This document shows positions 11,901 to 24,160 of a stretch of DNA of 64,000 nucleotides, one piece after another (position 1 is the first letter of the stretch; each line of letters opens with the position of its first letter). The notes below the pieces were generated by a model, which saw nothing but the letters and a program-made list of their open reading frames with translations, searched no databases and was not told where the DNA came from. Both the position numbers and the translations under genes were made by a program. This DNA is from Cercis canadensis (taxonomy: Eukaryota > Streptophyta > Magnoliopsida > Fabales > Fabaceae), in assembly GCA_003255065.1 (NCBI GenBank), contig QAOA01000393.1, positions 1,493,493-1,557,492 of the forward strand, in the 5' to 3' direction.

Positions 11901-14681
11901 TTTACTTGACCACACTCTGAGAAGCATGTCTAAATGTTATAGTATATTTTAGTAATGAATTTTTTATTTCTGTGCTTTTGCAGTTGAGTCAGTGCATTGA
12001 CATTTTAGTTATTAACATGTTAGTGATTTACCTTCTTTATATAGGAAAAGAACCTTGGTTGGTTTCTATTGATGATCATATCTATGAGTCAGCTGAACCT
12101 GTTTTTCTTGAACTTCATGCCACTGCAATGCTCTGCCTGCCATCTGGAGAGTGTTTGTGCCCAGATGCCACTGTATGCACTACATTGATGGATGCCCTCT
12201 ACTCTTCAGCTGGTCATGAGGTTCTCCTAAGTCGACAACTAAAGGTATGTTCCCTCTTCATTGAATAACTGCTCTGCTAATATGCAAACCTTTTGCTCAA
12301 GTATTCATTTATGTTGTAGAAGTTCTGCTCATTTGTGACCATGTGAATTTTTAAGTTTGTATCATGTGAACATATTTGTCAAATTACGGATGTAACTCTA
12401 TTTTGCATATGTTTTTGTCTCTTTTGAGCTTTTTTGTCTGCATATTCTAATGAACTCTTCTTCCCCCCTGCACTCTCTCTCCTCCGTCTCTCTCTCTCAC
12501 TCACTCTCTATGTCAAAAAGAGAAAGTATGAAGGAAAAGGGGGGAAAAAATTAAGGGACAGCATTTCTTTTTTTAAAGCAATAATAATGTTATGTTGCTT
12601 GAAAAGGGGAGAAAATTTACTACCCCACAAAAATTCAAGTCAAAGAGTTGCTTGGATCAGAGTTCTAGTTTTGCCAATATGTAGTTTCTAGTTGGTCATG
12701 TAGCAATGAAAATTTTGTTCTGTGGACTGTCTTTACTAAGCTCACTTGTGATGCTTTTTTCTCTTACACTGTTACACATTTCATTGTTATGTTTTATCTG
12801 CTTACAATCTAATATTTTGCAGGTTAATGTCTCTATATCATCGAGGGACAATTATTGCATTGAGGTTGTTCTTCGTTGCTTAGCTGTAACCGGCGATGGA
12901 CTTGGCCCACATGAACTCAATGATGGTGGTATTCTCAGCAACATTATGGCTGCTGGTTTCAAAGGTAAGGGATACAATTGAAGCATAGTAATTATTATGC
13001 ATGAATTGGAATTTGATTGTGCTGAAAGAATGTATCAAGAAAAAAAACCCAGCCATTTGTTCTTTTTTGCATTATTCTTGTCTGCATTTAACTGTAAACA
13101 TGAGAGACTATAGGTGGACTTGAGTTCATTTGCAAGGTCCAATTGCAATTTAGATTGCTGTTTGGGATCAGATTGTTCTGTCGGTTTCCATGTGGGTTTC
13201 AGCTCACGGTTCAGTGTGCCTGCTGATTATCTTCTACTACACTGTTGATGGACTTAGGACCTTAGTTGTATATTGGGTGATGCAGTAGATTGTCAGCTGG
13301 GGCCGTGTTAAAGAGGATAGAGAAGGAGGTTGTTACCTTCTTGCTTGCTGCTGTGTATTTTGTTAGAAGCAAGAGAAGGGTGTTTAAGGAAGAGAAAATC
13401 TGTAGTATGGTTTTTGGAGGAATTTGATCTTTTCAACTTCACTGGATCCTGATTATGGGATGGAAGGCCCTTGTTTTGGTGTTTAGTTGTGGAGTTCTTA
13501 TTTTGATGCTTTGATGGTGTTTGCTGTTTAACATTTTATTTTTCTTGTTTGCCCCTCGAGGGCTGCTGTATGTGGCCTTTAGACTCCATTTCTTTCTGCG
13601 CAGAAGAAACCCCCACAAAAAAAAAAGTTGAAAAATTAGGCAGATATGAAGTGTCTTTTATTTCAACAGGGCCATTAGTGAAACAGCAATGATATTTGTT
13701 GTCTTCCACAAAGGATAGCTTATACAATTTTGAGATGGAGTTAGTGCTGGACATCTGTTTATAAGTGGAAGACCCACTTAAATTAATTTTCTGTTGCAGG
13801 TGAACTTCCTCGGTTCCAAGCTGGAGTTACAATGGAGATATCCCGATTGGATGCTTGGTATTCTGACAAAGATGGCTCTTTAGAGTGCCCAGCAACATAC
13901 ATTGTGAAGGGCCTTTGTCGTAGGTGCTGTCTTCCAGAACTCATTCTTCGTTGCATGCAAGTAAGCCCATGCATGGGATTGACTAAATATTTTCCATTAT
14001 TTAGTAATGTATTGAGCTTTTATATTTGCTATCTTTGTCTCCTTTTTAGGTTTCTGTTTCTCTTGCGGGATCAGGATTCCTGCCAGATTGCCACCATAAG
14101 TTGATTGAACTTGTTGGCAGCCCAGAAAATCGTTTCATTGACTTGTTTAGTCAACAACAATTGCAGGCAAGTTAATAGTTGCATGTTCTCAGCGAAACGT
14201 ATTTGAGGCTCCTTGCTTGAATTTCATCCTTCTTTTTTACATCTTTCTGGTTCATCTATGACTCAATTGCAAATTTTCGTAGCCATTTACAGATTTCTGA
14301 TTACTAATTCCCACTTTAATATGTTTCCCTTTCTATCGACTTCATTATCATGAAGCGCAAAAAACCATAGTTCAGGAATAACTAAACTCCAGAAAACCAC
14401 GGACCACTGACACTTCTTGTTATATGTATGATGTGAACCGATACAGCAAGATTTGGGTTTTACATATAAGAAAAAAGGTTTGAGAGCCCGCCATGGGTGT
14501 GCATCTATTAGTTGGCCAACAAAAAAGAACTGGTCCTTGTGGTTGTGTAACAAGCTTTTCATCAATTTGGGGTCTGACTCGCTACCAACTAACTAGTTTT
14601 AATTGCTTTTTCATCGTGTAGGAATTTTTATTGTTTGAGCGGGAATACTCAATCTGCAAGATGGAGCTTTCAGAAGAATGA
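486..14681 (+). CDS. NUP107: Nuclear pore complex protein NUP107
   Basis: NUP107 is a scaffold nucleoporin of the Y-shaped (Nup107-160) subcomplex at the nuclear envelope. The conceptual protein is 1072 aa, close to the roughly 1077 aa of Arabidopsis NUP107, and matches that family from the MDVEMETSPSCFDPEDLN start to the C-terminal FLLFEREYS segment. Coding exons: 486-565, 1056-1393, 1994-2063, 3124-3239, 3385-3416, 3518-3643, 4381-4539, 5190-5282, 5371-5538, 5982-6077, 6241-6479, 6566-6623, 7832-7920, 8720-8851, 10218-10340, 10761-10859, 10963-11151, 11460-11634, 11739-11895, 12045-12244, 12823-12964, 13800-13960, 14050-14166, 14622-14681. They sum to 3219 bases, an exact multiple of three. 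Two introns are unusual: 3240-3384 begins GA instead of GT, and 14167-14621 is GC-AG. Other introns hold an assembly duplication, microsatellites and a LINE remnant. Confidence 0.96.
2179..2746. repeat. Direct duplication around a single N (probable assembly artefact)
   Basis: About 283 bases at 2179-2461 are repeated almost perfectly at 2463-2746, with one N (2462) exactly between the copies. The copies differ only by a few single-base changes or indels (for example CCATGTTTTGG versus CCATGTGTTTTGG). An N placed precisely at the junction is what an unmerged overlap between two contig ends would leave, so the locus probably carries one copy. It lies inside the third intron of NUP107 and does not touch coding sequence. 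Confidence 0.85.
5941..5971. repeat. (TA)n microsatellite next to a NUP107 splice acceptor
   Basis: Fifteen TA units form an uninterrupted tract that ends about ten bases before NUP107 exon 10 (5982). The usual polypyrimidine tract is reduced to TCTTTGAACAG. Confidence 0.9.
7657..7689. repeat. Compound (CT)n(TA)n microsatellite
   Basis: A CT run is followed directly by a TA run inside NUP107 intron 12. It has no coding role. Confidence 0.85.
8071..8089. repeat. (AT)n microsatellite
   Basis: A short AT dinucleotide run lies in NUP107 intron 13. Confidence 0.8.
9490..9890 (+). mobile_element. Degraded LINE (non-LTR retrotransposon) fragment in a NUP107 intron
   Basis: Conceptual translation, allowing frame changes, gives pieces typical of the C-terminal part of plant LINE reverse-transcriptase polyproteins (zf-RVT region). 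IGDEIMF is followed by FWEDFWLQDVPFPLSF at about 9555-9635. Further on, about 9715-9870 reads FFRNINVREVLDLILF, then LDASDIFSCKSFFQF. In intact elements these correspond to the 'FWED.W.G..PL...FP' motif followed by 'FRR.L...E...L..LL'. Stops and frame breaks show it is long dead. It lies in the intron between NUP107 exons 14 and 15 (8852-10217), in the same orientation as the gene. Element ends are not resolved. Confidence 0.55.
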
Positions 14682-16772
14682 TCATCACCTCATTGTGCAG
14701 AACATGATCTAGTGCTTCCTTGAGAACTGAAGTTTTTGAAGGAGGAAAAGTTTCTTTGAAAAATGCTTTCACTTTATTTTTCAATTAATTTATTCTTATG
14801 TTATGTTGCTTCTAGTAAAGAGAAAGGAGAGTGTGGGTGCCTTGTGTATCATGCTAAATCATGGGACTTGCAACATTTGTGTATACGATTTTTCTTTTGT
14901 ACATAATTCTGTCTTGTGTAAATCAGATTTAAATACGGTATGCCAGCCGTTGATCCTATTAATCTTCTTCGTTCCTTGACATTGTATGTGCTCCGTGGGA
15001 AGGTGGAAAATACGGAGGAGTGAGTGATATTGAATAGGCTACTTCTTATTTCTTGCTGAGGCGAGACAAAAATAAAAAGAATGTGAATTAATATTATAAT
15101 TAAGGTTATGGTCAATTGATGTTGAAATATAAGCATGTTGACTTTTCATACTTAGAAATAACATAGTGTAGAATGTAATCTTTATGAAATCCATCGTAGA
15201 TTAAAGTGGCTTTAACTAATCTGCTTATCAAGTTTCATGTTACATAAGTTTATTTGTATCTTATGGTTATTGGTTTAAGGCAAATGCAGAACAAACAAAA
15301 CAATCAACTGTTTTTATTTTTATTTTATTTTTATACATATGTAATGAAAATAGATAGTTTTTATATTGCGGCAAGTTTTTAAGGTAATAAATTGTGTATT
15401 TATGTAGAAAATCAGTTAAGATAATCAAGATAATGAGTGTCTTATAACAACCAATCCAATTTTATTACAAGTGAATGCAATTTTTTTTCATTAAAACAAA
15501 CTTAAATGAAAGAGTTAAGCTACATAATTTTGATATATAATTGAAGTTACTGAAGTAAACGGCCACTAGACGAAGAATTCACAAGCATAAGTGGTAGAAC
15601 CTTTTTTTTTTTTTTTCATCTAGTATATATTTCTTTTTATAATTTCTCCCCACCTAATTTTCATAGGATATAAACTTAGGATTTTTGTCACGGTTCAAAG
15701 ATTCATTTAAACAATTGTGCTACTATTTCTAATTAAGCCTACTTTGCATTTATTTTTGAACGACTAGATTCAATTAAACCTGTAGTTATAAAATAAAGTG
15801 AGATATCTTTGATGTGAACAACATTATTCTTAAGTAAATTATTTAGAGTAATGCTATTCTCATTAGTAGTTATCTCACCACTTTTACTCTATTTAAGTNT
15901 TATTTAGAGTAATGTTATTCTCATTAGTAGTTATCTCACCACTTTTACTCTATTTAAGTGATGGGACATTTCTCAATTAATAAATATGTTAAAAAAATTC
16001 ATTAATTTTTCTCTAAAAGTCATATACTTAGGAAAATTGAATAGATGCTAAATTTAAACTATCAAATTAACTAAGTTTAAAGTTTAAGGATGAAATTGAC
16101 AAAAACACATGGATTTAGTTAGATTCTTGATATTGTTTATGGAAGACAAAAGAGAATATAAACAAGAGAGATTTTTTTTGAGTACAGCTATCCAAAATTT
16201 CTATACTCACTTCTTGTCATTTCTTGTTTTTTCTATTTCTCTTTCTTTTTTACTTTTATCATTTCTCTTTTTTTTTTTTTCTCCACAAACTTCTTTTCTT
16301 TTTGCTTTATATACCCATGCACGAATATGCAACTAGTTTATAGGTAAAACTTAAAGTTTTCAAGAGTCAAGGGATACTCTAGTTACCCATTCTCAAGATT
16401 TCTACGTGCTTAAAAAGAGGTTTTTTTAATTTTTTATTAAAAAAAACACAAATTAGAAGAAAACTGCTTTTAAATGGTAGCATAGGAAAAAAGCTATGAG
16501 CCAAACAGACCGCAATTTCCAATCATATGCGTTAGGGTCCTATAAATCTAAATGAATTGAACAGAATATCTCCGTCTCTGCAATGAGCTTTAGCTGTCAC
16601 CGCGTGTCTCTCTTTCCCTCTTCTCGTTTTCTGTTAAATTTGCAGCAGCTGGATGAACCTAACTGACATTCCTAGGGTTTTGTTTTTCCCAACTACTTTC
16701 CATCGTTTTCTTACTACTAGTGTTCCCTTCAATTAACCCCAGTATCAAACAAAATTCACAAGAGGATCCATT
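14682..16772. other. Intergenic region between NUP107 and PHL
   Basis: This contains the NUP107 3'UTR (probably to about 15.0 kb), then AT-rich sequence with no credible coding frame. A duplicated 60-base block flanks an N at 15899. The PHL upstream region has a telo-box-like CTAGGGTTT at 16672-16680. A short upstream reading frame begins at ATG 16583 and stops at 16664-16666; it is 27 codons long and would act as a uORF only if the PHL transcript starts upstream of it. Confidence 0.6.
15839..15959. repeat. 60-base direct duplication around a single N
   Basis: The block at 15839-15898 is repeated at 15900-15959 with a single C/T difference, and the N at 15899 sits exactly between the copies. 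This is the same signature as at 2179-2746 and 58806-58974, and suggests an unmerged contig overlap. The unit begins TTATTTAGAGTAATGCTATT, resembling the ends of short AT-rich non-autonomous elements, but no inverted partner is clear here. Confidence 0.8.
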
Positions 16773-19700
16773 ATGGGCGTCTCATTCAAAGTGTCAAAGA
16801 CTGGCACTCGGTTTCGTTCAAAGCCCCTTCTTCAATCCGAAGCTTCTGGGGATGACGTATCAGAGAATTCGAAGGCTAGCTCCCGAGTTGCCTCCAAAAA
16901 TGAATATTCTACCCGAGAGTCTCAGGTAAGATTTGAAATTATTTTAGTTTGTTTGGCCGCTGAGAAATTTCTAGGATGAAAGAGAAAAGGAGAGAAAATG
17001 ACCAAGGAAATTCTGGGTCTTGCTCTTTGATTTTGAAAGTGTATAATTTTGGTATAATATGTATGTCATCACTTTTGGACAGTGTTTTTTTTTTTTCCTC
17101 CAGGCTTTTGTTACTTTCTTGCTCTCTTGGGGTCTTATTAGCGAAATGGATGTTACAAATATTTTCCCTTTTTCATTAAAAAAAATAAAAAATTCAAGCT
17201 TTGCCGGAGTTGGTGATCCCTGAGCTTAATTCAGCTAGATAGCCATATTATGCGAAGTTTTTTCTCTCTTAGTTTCGAGTGGAAAGGAAAAAGTTGGGTG
17301 AGTCTTGAAAGTATTTTTGATAATCAGAGTGGACTAGTTAAAATTCTTAATGTATTTGGAGATTACTGAGAGATTTGTCCCCTTTTAATTTTTAATGTTG
17401 TCAAAGCATGAAGCTTCAACATTCAATGAATACTATGTTCTATATGACCAAGACTATGACATAAAAATTTATGCTTGATATAAAAATAAAAGTGTTGTTA
17501 AACTTCAATTTCTGCCTTATTTTGCAGCTGAAGAGTAAAATGAATTTGGAAGATATAATAATTATTTTGGTAACTTGATATTTTTATCTTTTTGTGTTGT
17601 ACCCCTCATCTAGATAGGCAAATACAATTAATGCAAATATACATCTCTGTTATTTGGAAATCTATGTGGGTTTCAGTGTTGGGGATAGGGACTACGAAAG
17701 GGGATGAGGTTGTAGAATATGTAATCCTTAAGAAGCCTTAGGTTTTCTGTGTCTTATCAGTATCTTGAATTGATAACTTGGTATGTTCTATTTTACAAGG
17801 GACATGCACTATCTTTAAATGCTATCTTATATTGCAATTATCCTGCATTTTGTCTGTAGTTTGATTAAGTTTGATTGAAGTAGCAATGTGAATAATGGGA
17901 AATATCCTGTATATTGGTATTTAATTTCCTTTTCTGATGGTTTTGATCATCCTGTAATACAGAGCAATCTTGTTGAGGCTAGTGAAAATATTGCTGGGGT
18001 GCCGAATTCATCTATTTCCTCTGGACCTCTTTCATTAGCAGGTCAGTTATTAAAGTACCTGGTCAGCTAACTTGTGTTTGAATCCTGAGTGTTTTGGTTC
18101 TTTCTTGTTTTGACAGAGAATGAAGCTTCCTTCATGCTGAATCTGTTTCCAGATGGTTATTCTATTGGAAAACCTTTGGAGGTTTGTTTTAAACAACAGT
18201 TAATATGGGCCTAAACTAGAAAAAAATTAGCTGAAATAAAGAATTTCTTGCTCCACCTTATATCTCTCTTTTTTAATTTATGTAATTTATGAATTTTCAG
18301 AATGAGACAGCAAAGCAGTCTACCTATCAAGATGTTCCAAAGTTGTTGCATCCATATGATAGGACATCAGAAAGCCTTTTCTCGGTAAGTATCTTCTTCT
18401 CCTTTAAGTTTCTTGTTCTTTTAGTTTAATTCTTCAAGCATTTTATTTTGGTAAATTTTATTTTAAAGGCTTACAATCTTCAAGTGGGATAGACAACACT
18501 TGCTACATGTATAATAAGCATTACAGTATGCATGCTTAAAAAGTCATTCATCTTTAAGGGGACTCTCCGTGGATTTCTCCATTTTCCTTGTCACGTGCAT
18601 CATCTTACTTTCTTGATTTGTTATCATTTTGGCTTTATCTATTTACTATCATGCACTTACCTTGGTTTCTCTTTGTAATGATGTATTTGGAGGCTATTGA
18701 GTCAGGCCACTTGCCTGGAGATATTCTTGATGATATACCATGCAAGTATGTTGATGGAGCACTTACGTGTGAGGTGAGCCTAATTCTTTTGTATGCTTTA
18801 CTTTTTTTACATTTCTAATTATTTTCATATGGAAATTATTCAAGAATACAACATAGTCTTCTTGGATTTACTTTGATGTTCAGTGTTTGCTGTTCTCAAG
18901 GCGTACCAGTAATTGATATTCCATATGTCTGGGGAAGTCTTTTTTTTTTTTTTCCTCCNTTTTTTTTCCCTCCCTCATTTAGTGGGATTTCCGAATAGTT
19001 ATGACCATTGACCATTGAATATCTGCTTTTAATGGTTCATTCCATTTTACAAGATTGAGTATTGCATTGTTTTGGAGAATTTCTAGGTGCGTGATTATCG
19101 AAGATGCTCTTCTGAAAAGGGGCCTGGTGTTGCATCTACTGATGGTTCCCCTACTGTTATTAGAGTACGCCTCAGGATGTCCTTGGAGAATGTTGTGAAG
19201 GACATTCCATTGATATCAGATAATTCTTGGACATATGGTGATTTAATGGTGAGTATGATCTGCCATTAGTGAATGGTCAATTCCTTTGACCCTATCATTT
19301 ATTGGGTACTAATGCCACCTATCTATATTCACATTGATGGTAGGAAGTCGAATCACGGATACTAAAAGCATTACAACCACAACTTCACCTAGATCCTAGT
19401 CCCAAGTTAGATCGGTTGTGTGACAGTCCAGTTCCCACAAAGGTATGAATGAGTCTGTGTCCTCCCTTGAATGAAGTTATTTTATGGCTGCTTGCATCTT
19501 GACCATGTTGATCTTCATTTTACAGCTCAATTTAAGTTTGAGTAGTTTGAGAAGAAAAAGATTGAGGCAGATGCCAGAATTTACTGTTACTTCTAGTAAT
19601 AAAATCCATGGGAAGAAAGTTTGCATAGATAGAGTACCGGAAAGCTCAACTAGCAGGTCGGCTGATTCAGGAATCATTTCAACTAACGCTATTACACAGC

Positions 19701-22700
19701 ACACCCAAGACAATCTGGGTACACAAAATCTTAGCCCAAGCATTGTCATGGCCTTAAGACCTAAGAGCTTATCAGATGCCTCTATCCCAGGGTTGTCTAT
19801 GATGTCCCATCATTCAAGGTATCAAATGGGAGTTGGAACCCCAAGAAGCTTGCAGGAGCATGGATCAGTTTCTGCTATTAATCCATCGGGTGCTCCCCCT
19901 GCTGCACAGGACATCATGATCTCCTATGCTGATAATGCAAACGCAAGTGCCTCTATTCATGGAAGGAGGGAGAATCAGGAGGGACAAACATCACCTTTAT
20001 CCAATTTTGCTAAAAGAATGAGGCCTGCATCTGCTGGTTTTGACGCAATGCAACAGCCGCAAATAAGCTCACGTGTTGATGGCCTTCAAGGATCAGATTT
20101 GAATTGGCAGAATACTCTATTACAACAGCAAGCAATGTCCAGAGGAATTCAGTTTGCAAATGCTGGCATTCAGAAATTCTCCCACCAGGCTTTGGAAGGG
20201 GTGCTGAATCAAGACACTGGGGCTTCTCAGTTTGCTGCTGGTCAGCAGGGTATGAGAATAACTCCCAAGGAAGAGCAGTTTGAATTGGAAAAATTAGATG
20301 GTTCAGAGATTAGCCGGAATAAAAGTGAAGTGCAAATTGAAATGGAGACAAACCATCTAGACCCTCAACAATCAAGGCTTCAGCAAAGGTTACCGCAGCA
20401 TCCATTCATGAGACCTAATGTCCCTCAGACAACCTGGAATAATTTGGGTCAGCACATGGAGAAAGAAGCAAGAAAGGAGGACCAGCTCCAGAAAAGGAAA
20501 TCAGTACAGAGTCCTCGTTTATCTTCTGGGACATTACCTCAGTCTCCATTATCTTCAAAATCTGGGGAATTTTCTAATGGTTCAGTTGGACCCAATTTTG
20601 GATCAGCTTCAGCAGCTGCTGCACTTGGAGCATCACAAAAAGAGAAGACAACAATGTCCTCAGTTCCTGCTGCTGTTGGGGCTTCATCTTTGACTTCTAG
20701 TGCTAATGATTCTACACAAAGGCAACATCAAGCTCAATTAGCTGCAAAACGGAGATCTAATTCGCTTCCCAAGACCCCAGCAATGAGTGGAGTTGGTTCT
20801 CCAGTTAGTGTTAGTAATGTTGGTGTGCCTCTAAGTGTGAGTAGTCCCTCAGTTGGGACCCCGGCTTTGGCTGATCAAACTTTGCTTGAAAGGTTCTCGA
20901 AAATTGAAATGGTGACAATGAGGTATGTTGTTGAAGTCTTCTACAACTGCATTACACGGTCATATCTTCCTTGTTTATAAAGATGGTTATTTGTATAATT
21001 CTAGATTTCTGATTTTCCGTGAATAATGTATGTCATTGAGAATTAATAAATATGTCTATCCTATAATAGTGACTACAGTGGAGATCTTTGTTTAGTTTGA
21101 TTCCTGACCTCATACAATAAGCAAAGGAGAGTACTAAATACTTCAGGATGTTATTGAGAACTAATAAATATTTTTTTGTTGGGGGTGTTGGGGGGCAGAT
21201 GGATGATTTGAAAGCTTTGATAATTATTTTATTCAGGTATTATTTTTTAGCTCCCTTTTTAAGGTAGGATATCAGAAAAGGCCTAGTTTCTGCAAGATAT
21301 CATCTCAATTTTTTTTTATTTTTTTTTAATCTGATTTATTTTTTCTCCCTACACTCCTGCACCTTGCTTTGATACAAAGAGTAGGCATCAGGATGTTGCA
21401 TTTCAAAATCATCAAGTCTATTGTCTGTACTTAGATATAACATATTGACTTTTCTCAGACATCAACTTAACTGCAAGAAGAACAAGGTGGATGATTATCC
21501 TATAAGAAAGCAGAATTCATATTCACCTCAGCATTTAGCGGTGTGTCTCTCCAATGCATCCAACACTGAGGATTTGAAAGATGATGCAAGTTCAAGGTCT
21601 TTGTCAAAGTCTCTTGTAGGTGGCAGTATGAATGTCTGCAAAATAAGAGTCTTAAACTTTATGCTGCCTGAGCGTGTAGTTCAAGGTTTGTTGAAATATT
21701 AGTCAGTCTCTTGTCCTTGGTGACATTTAATTCATTCTCTTTGCCTGAAATTCCATTTTCCTGCGCAGGAAATGCTGTTCCTTTCATTCCGAAGGTGAGA
21801 ACTAGGATGATAATGTCCGAGAAGCCATCTGATGGCACTGTAGCAATGCATTATGGAGACATTGATGATGGAGATTTCCTTGCTGCAGAGGATCATCTCC
21901 CCACATTACCCAATACTGTAAGTTTTTTGATAAAATTAGAATCTTTGCATCATAATGAAGATTTACATCTGAAGTTAGTTGAATACATGTTGCTTCAGTT
22001 GTTTGAGCTATTAAGCAATGTGTTGACTATTTTATCTTCTTGTAAGCCATATCCTGAGCTCAAATGTTAAGTTTCACTTCCAATCTGTATTCCCCATGGG
22101 TCTCATCTTTCTCCTACAATGCTGACTTCCTCAGCACGCTAGTCTTGTTTATCTTGTTGCTTTTCTTCAGCCTCCATTCTGTTCTAAAGTATGCTGCTGT
22201 ATTCCCCATTGTTGTTTAGGATAACTAATTTTTGTGTGAAATTCCTTGGGGTAAACTTGATGATGCATTGGCAACTATTAACCATGAAATTGCTATTAAG
22301 GTTAAAAGACTAGCAAAATCAGAGTGGCACAAACCTTTGTTTTCCTAAGATTTATTATATCTGCTTATTCCTTGAAGTATAATGCTCTGATTTATATGAC
22401 ATATTTCTGCACCAGCATTTTGCGGATTTGCTTGCAGCAGAGTTCTATTCACAGGTATAGTTCTCTAACTGAACTGGAACTATATGAAAGGAAAGGTTTT
22501 TTTCAATCTTTTTTTAAGTAGATTAACCTGCCTTGTGCAGATGTTACGTGATGGATATGTGATGGAAGACCACCACATCCAACCAAAACCAAACAGGGTG
22601 AACCTTCCACCAGGCAGTCAAGCAGGTGGGGCAGGTGTAGCTCCTAATACTCCTGCAGTTGAAATGCAGCAATATGGAGAACCAATTTCTGGTCAGTCAT

Positions 22701-23707
22701 CCAATGATGTTGCAAAACCAACTAGCAGCAGTAACGCATCTCTAAACTCATCCTCCCAGAACCTTGTAACAAACACAAGGATGTTGCCACCTGGAAACCC
22801 TCAGGCCTTACAGATGTCCCAAGGACTTATATCTAGTGTTTCAATGGCTCCAAGGCCACTGCAACTGGACCCTCAACAATCAGCACAACAGCAGCAACAG
22901 CAGCAGCAGCAGCAGCAACAGCAATTGCAACAAAATCAACATTCTCTAATTCAACAGCAGAATCCCCAGTTCCAGAGATCTCGTATGATGCTTGGAACAA
23001 ATCCAGTTTCACACTTAAACGCAATTGGGCAGAACTCCAACATACAATTAGGTAATCACATGGCTAACAAGCCTTCACCTCTCCACATTCAGCTGTTACA
23101 GCAGCAACAGCAACAGCAGCAGCAGCAACAACAACAACAACAACAACAACAACAGCAACAGCAACAGCACCAGCAACAACAGCCACAAATGCAGAGGAAA
23201 ATGATGATGGGACTTGGAACAGCTGTGGGTATGGGTAATATGAGAAGTAACATGGTTGGGCTTGGAGGCCTGGGCAGTCCTATCAATATGGGAACTGCAA
23301 GGGGGATGGGAGGAACTGGAATCTCAGCACCAATGGCTTCTATTTCTGGCATGGGAAATATGGGTCAGAATCCAATGAGTCTTAGCCAGGCTTCAAATAT
23401 TAGTAATGCAATAAGCCAGCAATTTAGGTCTGGATCGATAACCCCAGCAGAGGCTGAATTATTGACAACAAAGCTTAGAATGGCAAATCGTGCAAGCATG
23501 TTAGGGGCATCTCAGTCTGGCATAGCTGGCATCTCAGGAGCCAGACAGATGCACCCAGGTTCTTCTAGTCTTTCAATGTTGGGCCAGTCTCTGAATAGGG
23601 CTAACATGATGCAGCGAGCAATTGGACCTATGGGCCCGCCAAAGTTGATGGCAGGGATAAATCTTTACATGAACCAGCAGCAGCAACAGCAACAGCAACA
23701 TCAACAT

Positions 23708-23739
<32 letters not shown>

Positions 23740-24160
23740 GCAACAGCAACAGCAGTTGCAATTACAACAGCAACAGCAGCATTTACAACAGCAACAGCAG
23801 CATTTACAACAGCAGTTGCAGCAACAATTACAGCAGCAGCAAGAAACAACTTCGCCACTGCAGGCAGTTGTTTCACCACCACAGGTGGGCTCACCATCTA
23901 CCATGGGAGTTCCACCATTGAACCAACAAATGCAACAGCAGCAGGCAAGCCCTCAGCAAATGAATCAACGAACTCCAATGAGCCCACAACAAATGAGCTC
24001 AGGAGCGATCCATGCCATGAGTGCTGGTAATCCTGAGACATGTCCAGCGAGTCCACAGTTGAGCTCTCAGACCCTAGGGTCTGTTAGTAGTATCACAAAC
24101 TCCCCTATGGACATGCAGGGTGGTGTGAACAAGAGCAATTCTGTTAATAATGCATCATGA
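16773..24160 (+). CDS. PHL: PHYTOCHROME-DEPENDENT LATE-FLOWERING (PHL) homologue, Spt20-like domain protein
   Basis: This is a nuclear regulator. In Arabidopsis, PHL interacts with phytochrome B and CONSTANS and affects flowering time; its N-terminal region resembles the Spt20 subunit of the SAGA coactivator. Exons: 16773-16925, 17963-18041, 18117-18181, 18301-18384, 18693-18773, 19087-19248, 19344-19442, 19526-20922, 21459-21685, 21769-21917, 22416-22454, 22541-24160. They sum to 4155 bases, giving 1384 aa. The start MGVSFKVSKTG is the conserved family N-terminus. The Spt20-like domain spans about residues 80-240, with LFPDGYSIGKP, then ILDDIPCKYVDGALTCEVRD and ISDNSWTYGDLM. A Ser-rich basic middle follows (about 241-700), then a conserved block with MLPERVVQG and VPFIPKVRTRM (about 770-800), and a Gln/Met/Gly-rich C-terminus with three polyQ tracts. 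Antisense frames across the CAG/CAA tracts are shadows. Confidence 0.95.
18945..18970. repeat. T-rich tract with a single N
   Basis: A poly-T/CCTCC run is broken by N at 18959 and then starts again as poly-T/CCCTCC, in the PHL intron before exon 6. This is probably an unresolved homopolymer or another small unmerged overlap. Confidence 0.6.
22886..22924 (+). repeat. CAG/CAA tract encoding 13 glutamines (PHL)
   Basis: Mixed CAG and CAA codons encode an uninterrupted polyQ run at about PHL residues 960-973. CAA interruptions would be expected to slow repeat slippage. Confidence 0.9.
23099..23182 (+). repeat. CAG/CAA tract encoding 23 glutamines, a His and 4 more (PHL)
   Basis: This is the longest pure polyQ run in the PHL reading frame (about residues 1031-1058). 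It is built largely of CAA in its centre and CAG at its edges. The antisense frame reads as polycysteine and is not a gene. Confidence 0.9.
23675..23842 (+). repeat. Long interrupted CAG/CAA tract (PHL)
   Basis: A Gln-rich stretch of about 56 codons is interrupted by His and Leu. It includes a duplicated unit of about 24 bases (CAGCAACAGCAGCATTTACAA repeated in tandem around 23768-23811), so part of it grew by tandem duplication rather than triplet slippage. Confidence 0.85.

Noticed and set aside
13100-13560. Unusual T/G-rich block in a NUP107 intron, possibly the tail of a second LINE
   Set aside because: Frames are too broken to identify LINE motifs with confidence; only a faint resemblance to LINE 3' ends.
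23089-23352. Minus-strand open frame with a long polycysteine run
   Set aside because: It is the antisense reading of the PHL CAG/CAA tract; neighbouring Leu-rich and Val/Ala-rich minus-strand frames at 23573-23904 have the same origin.
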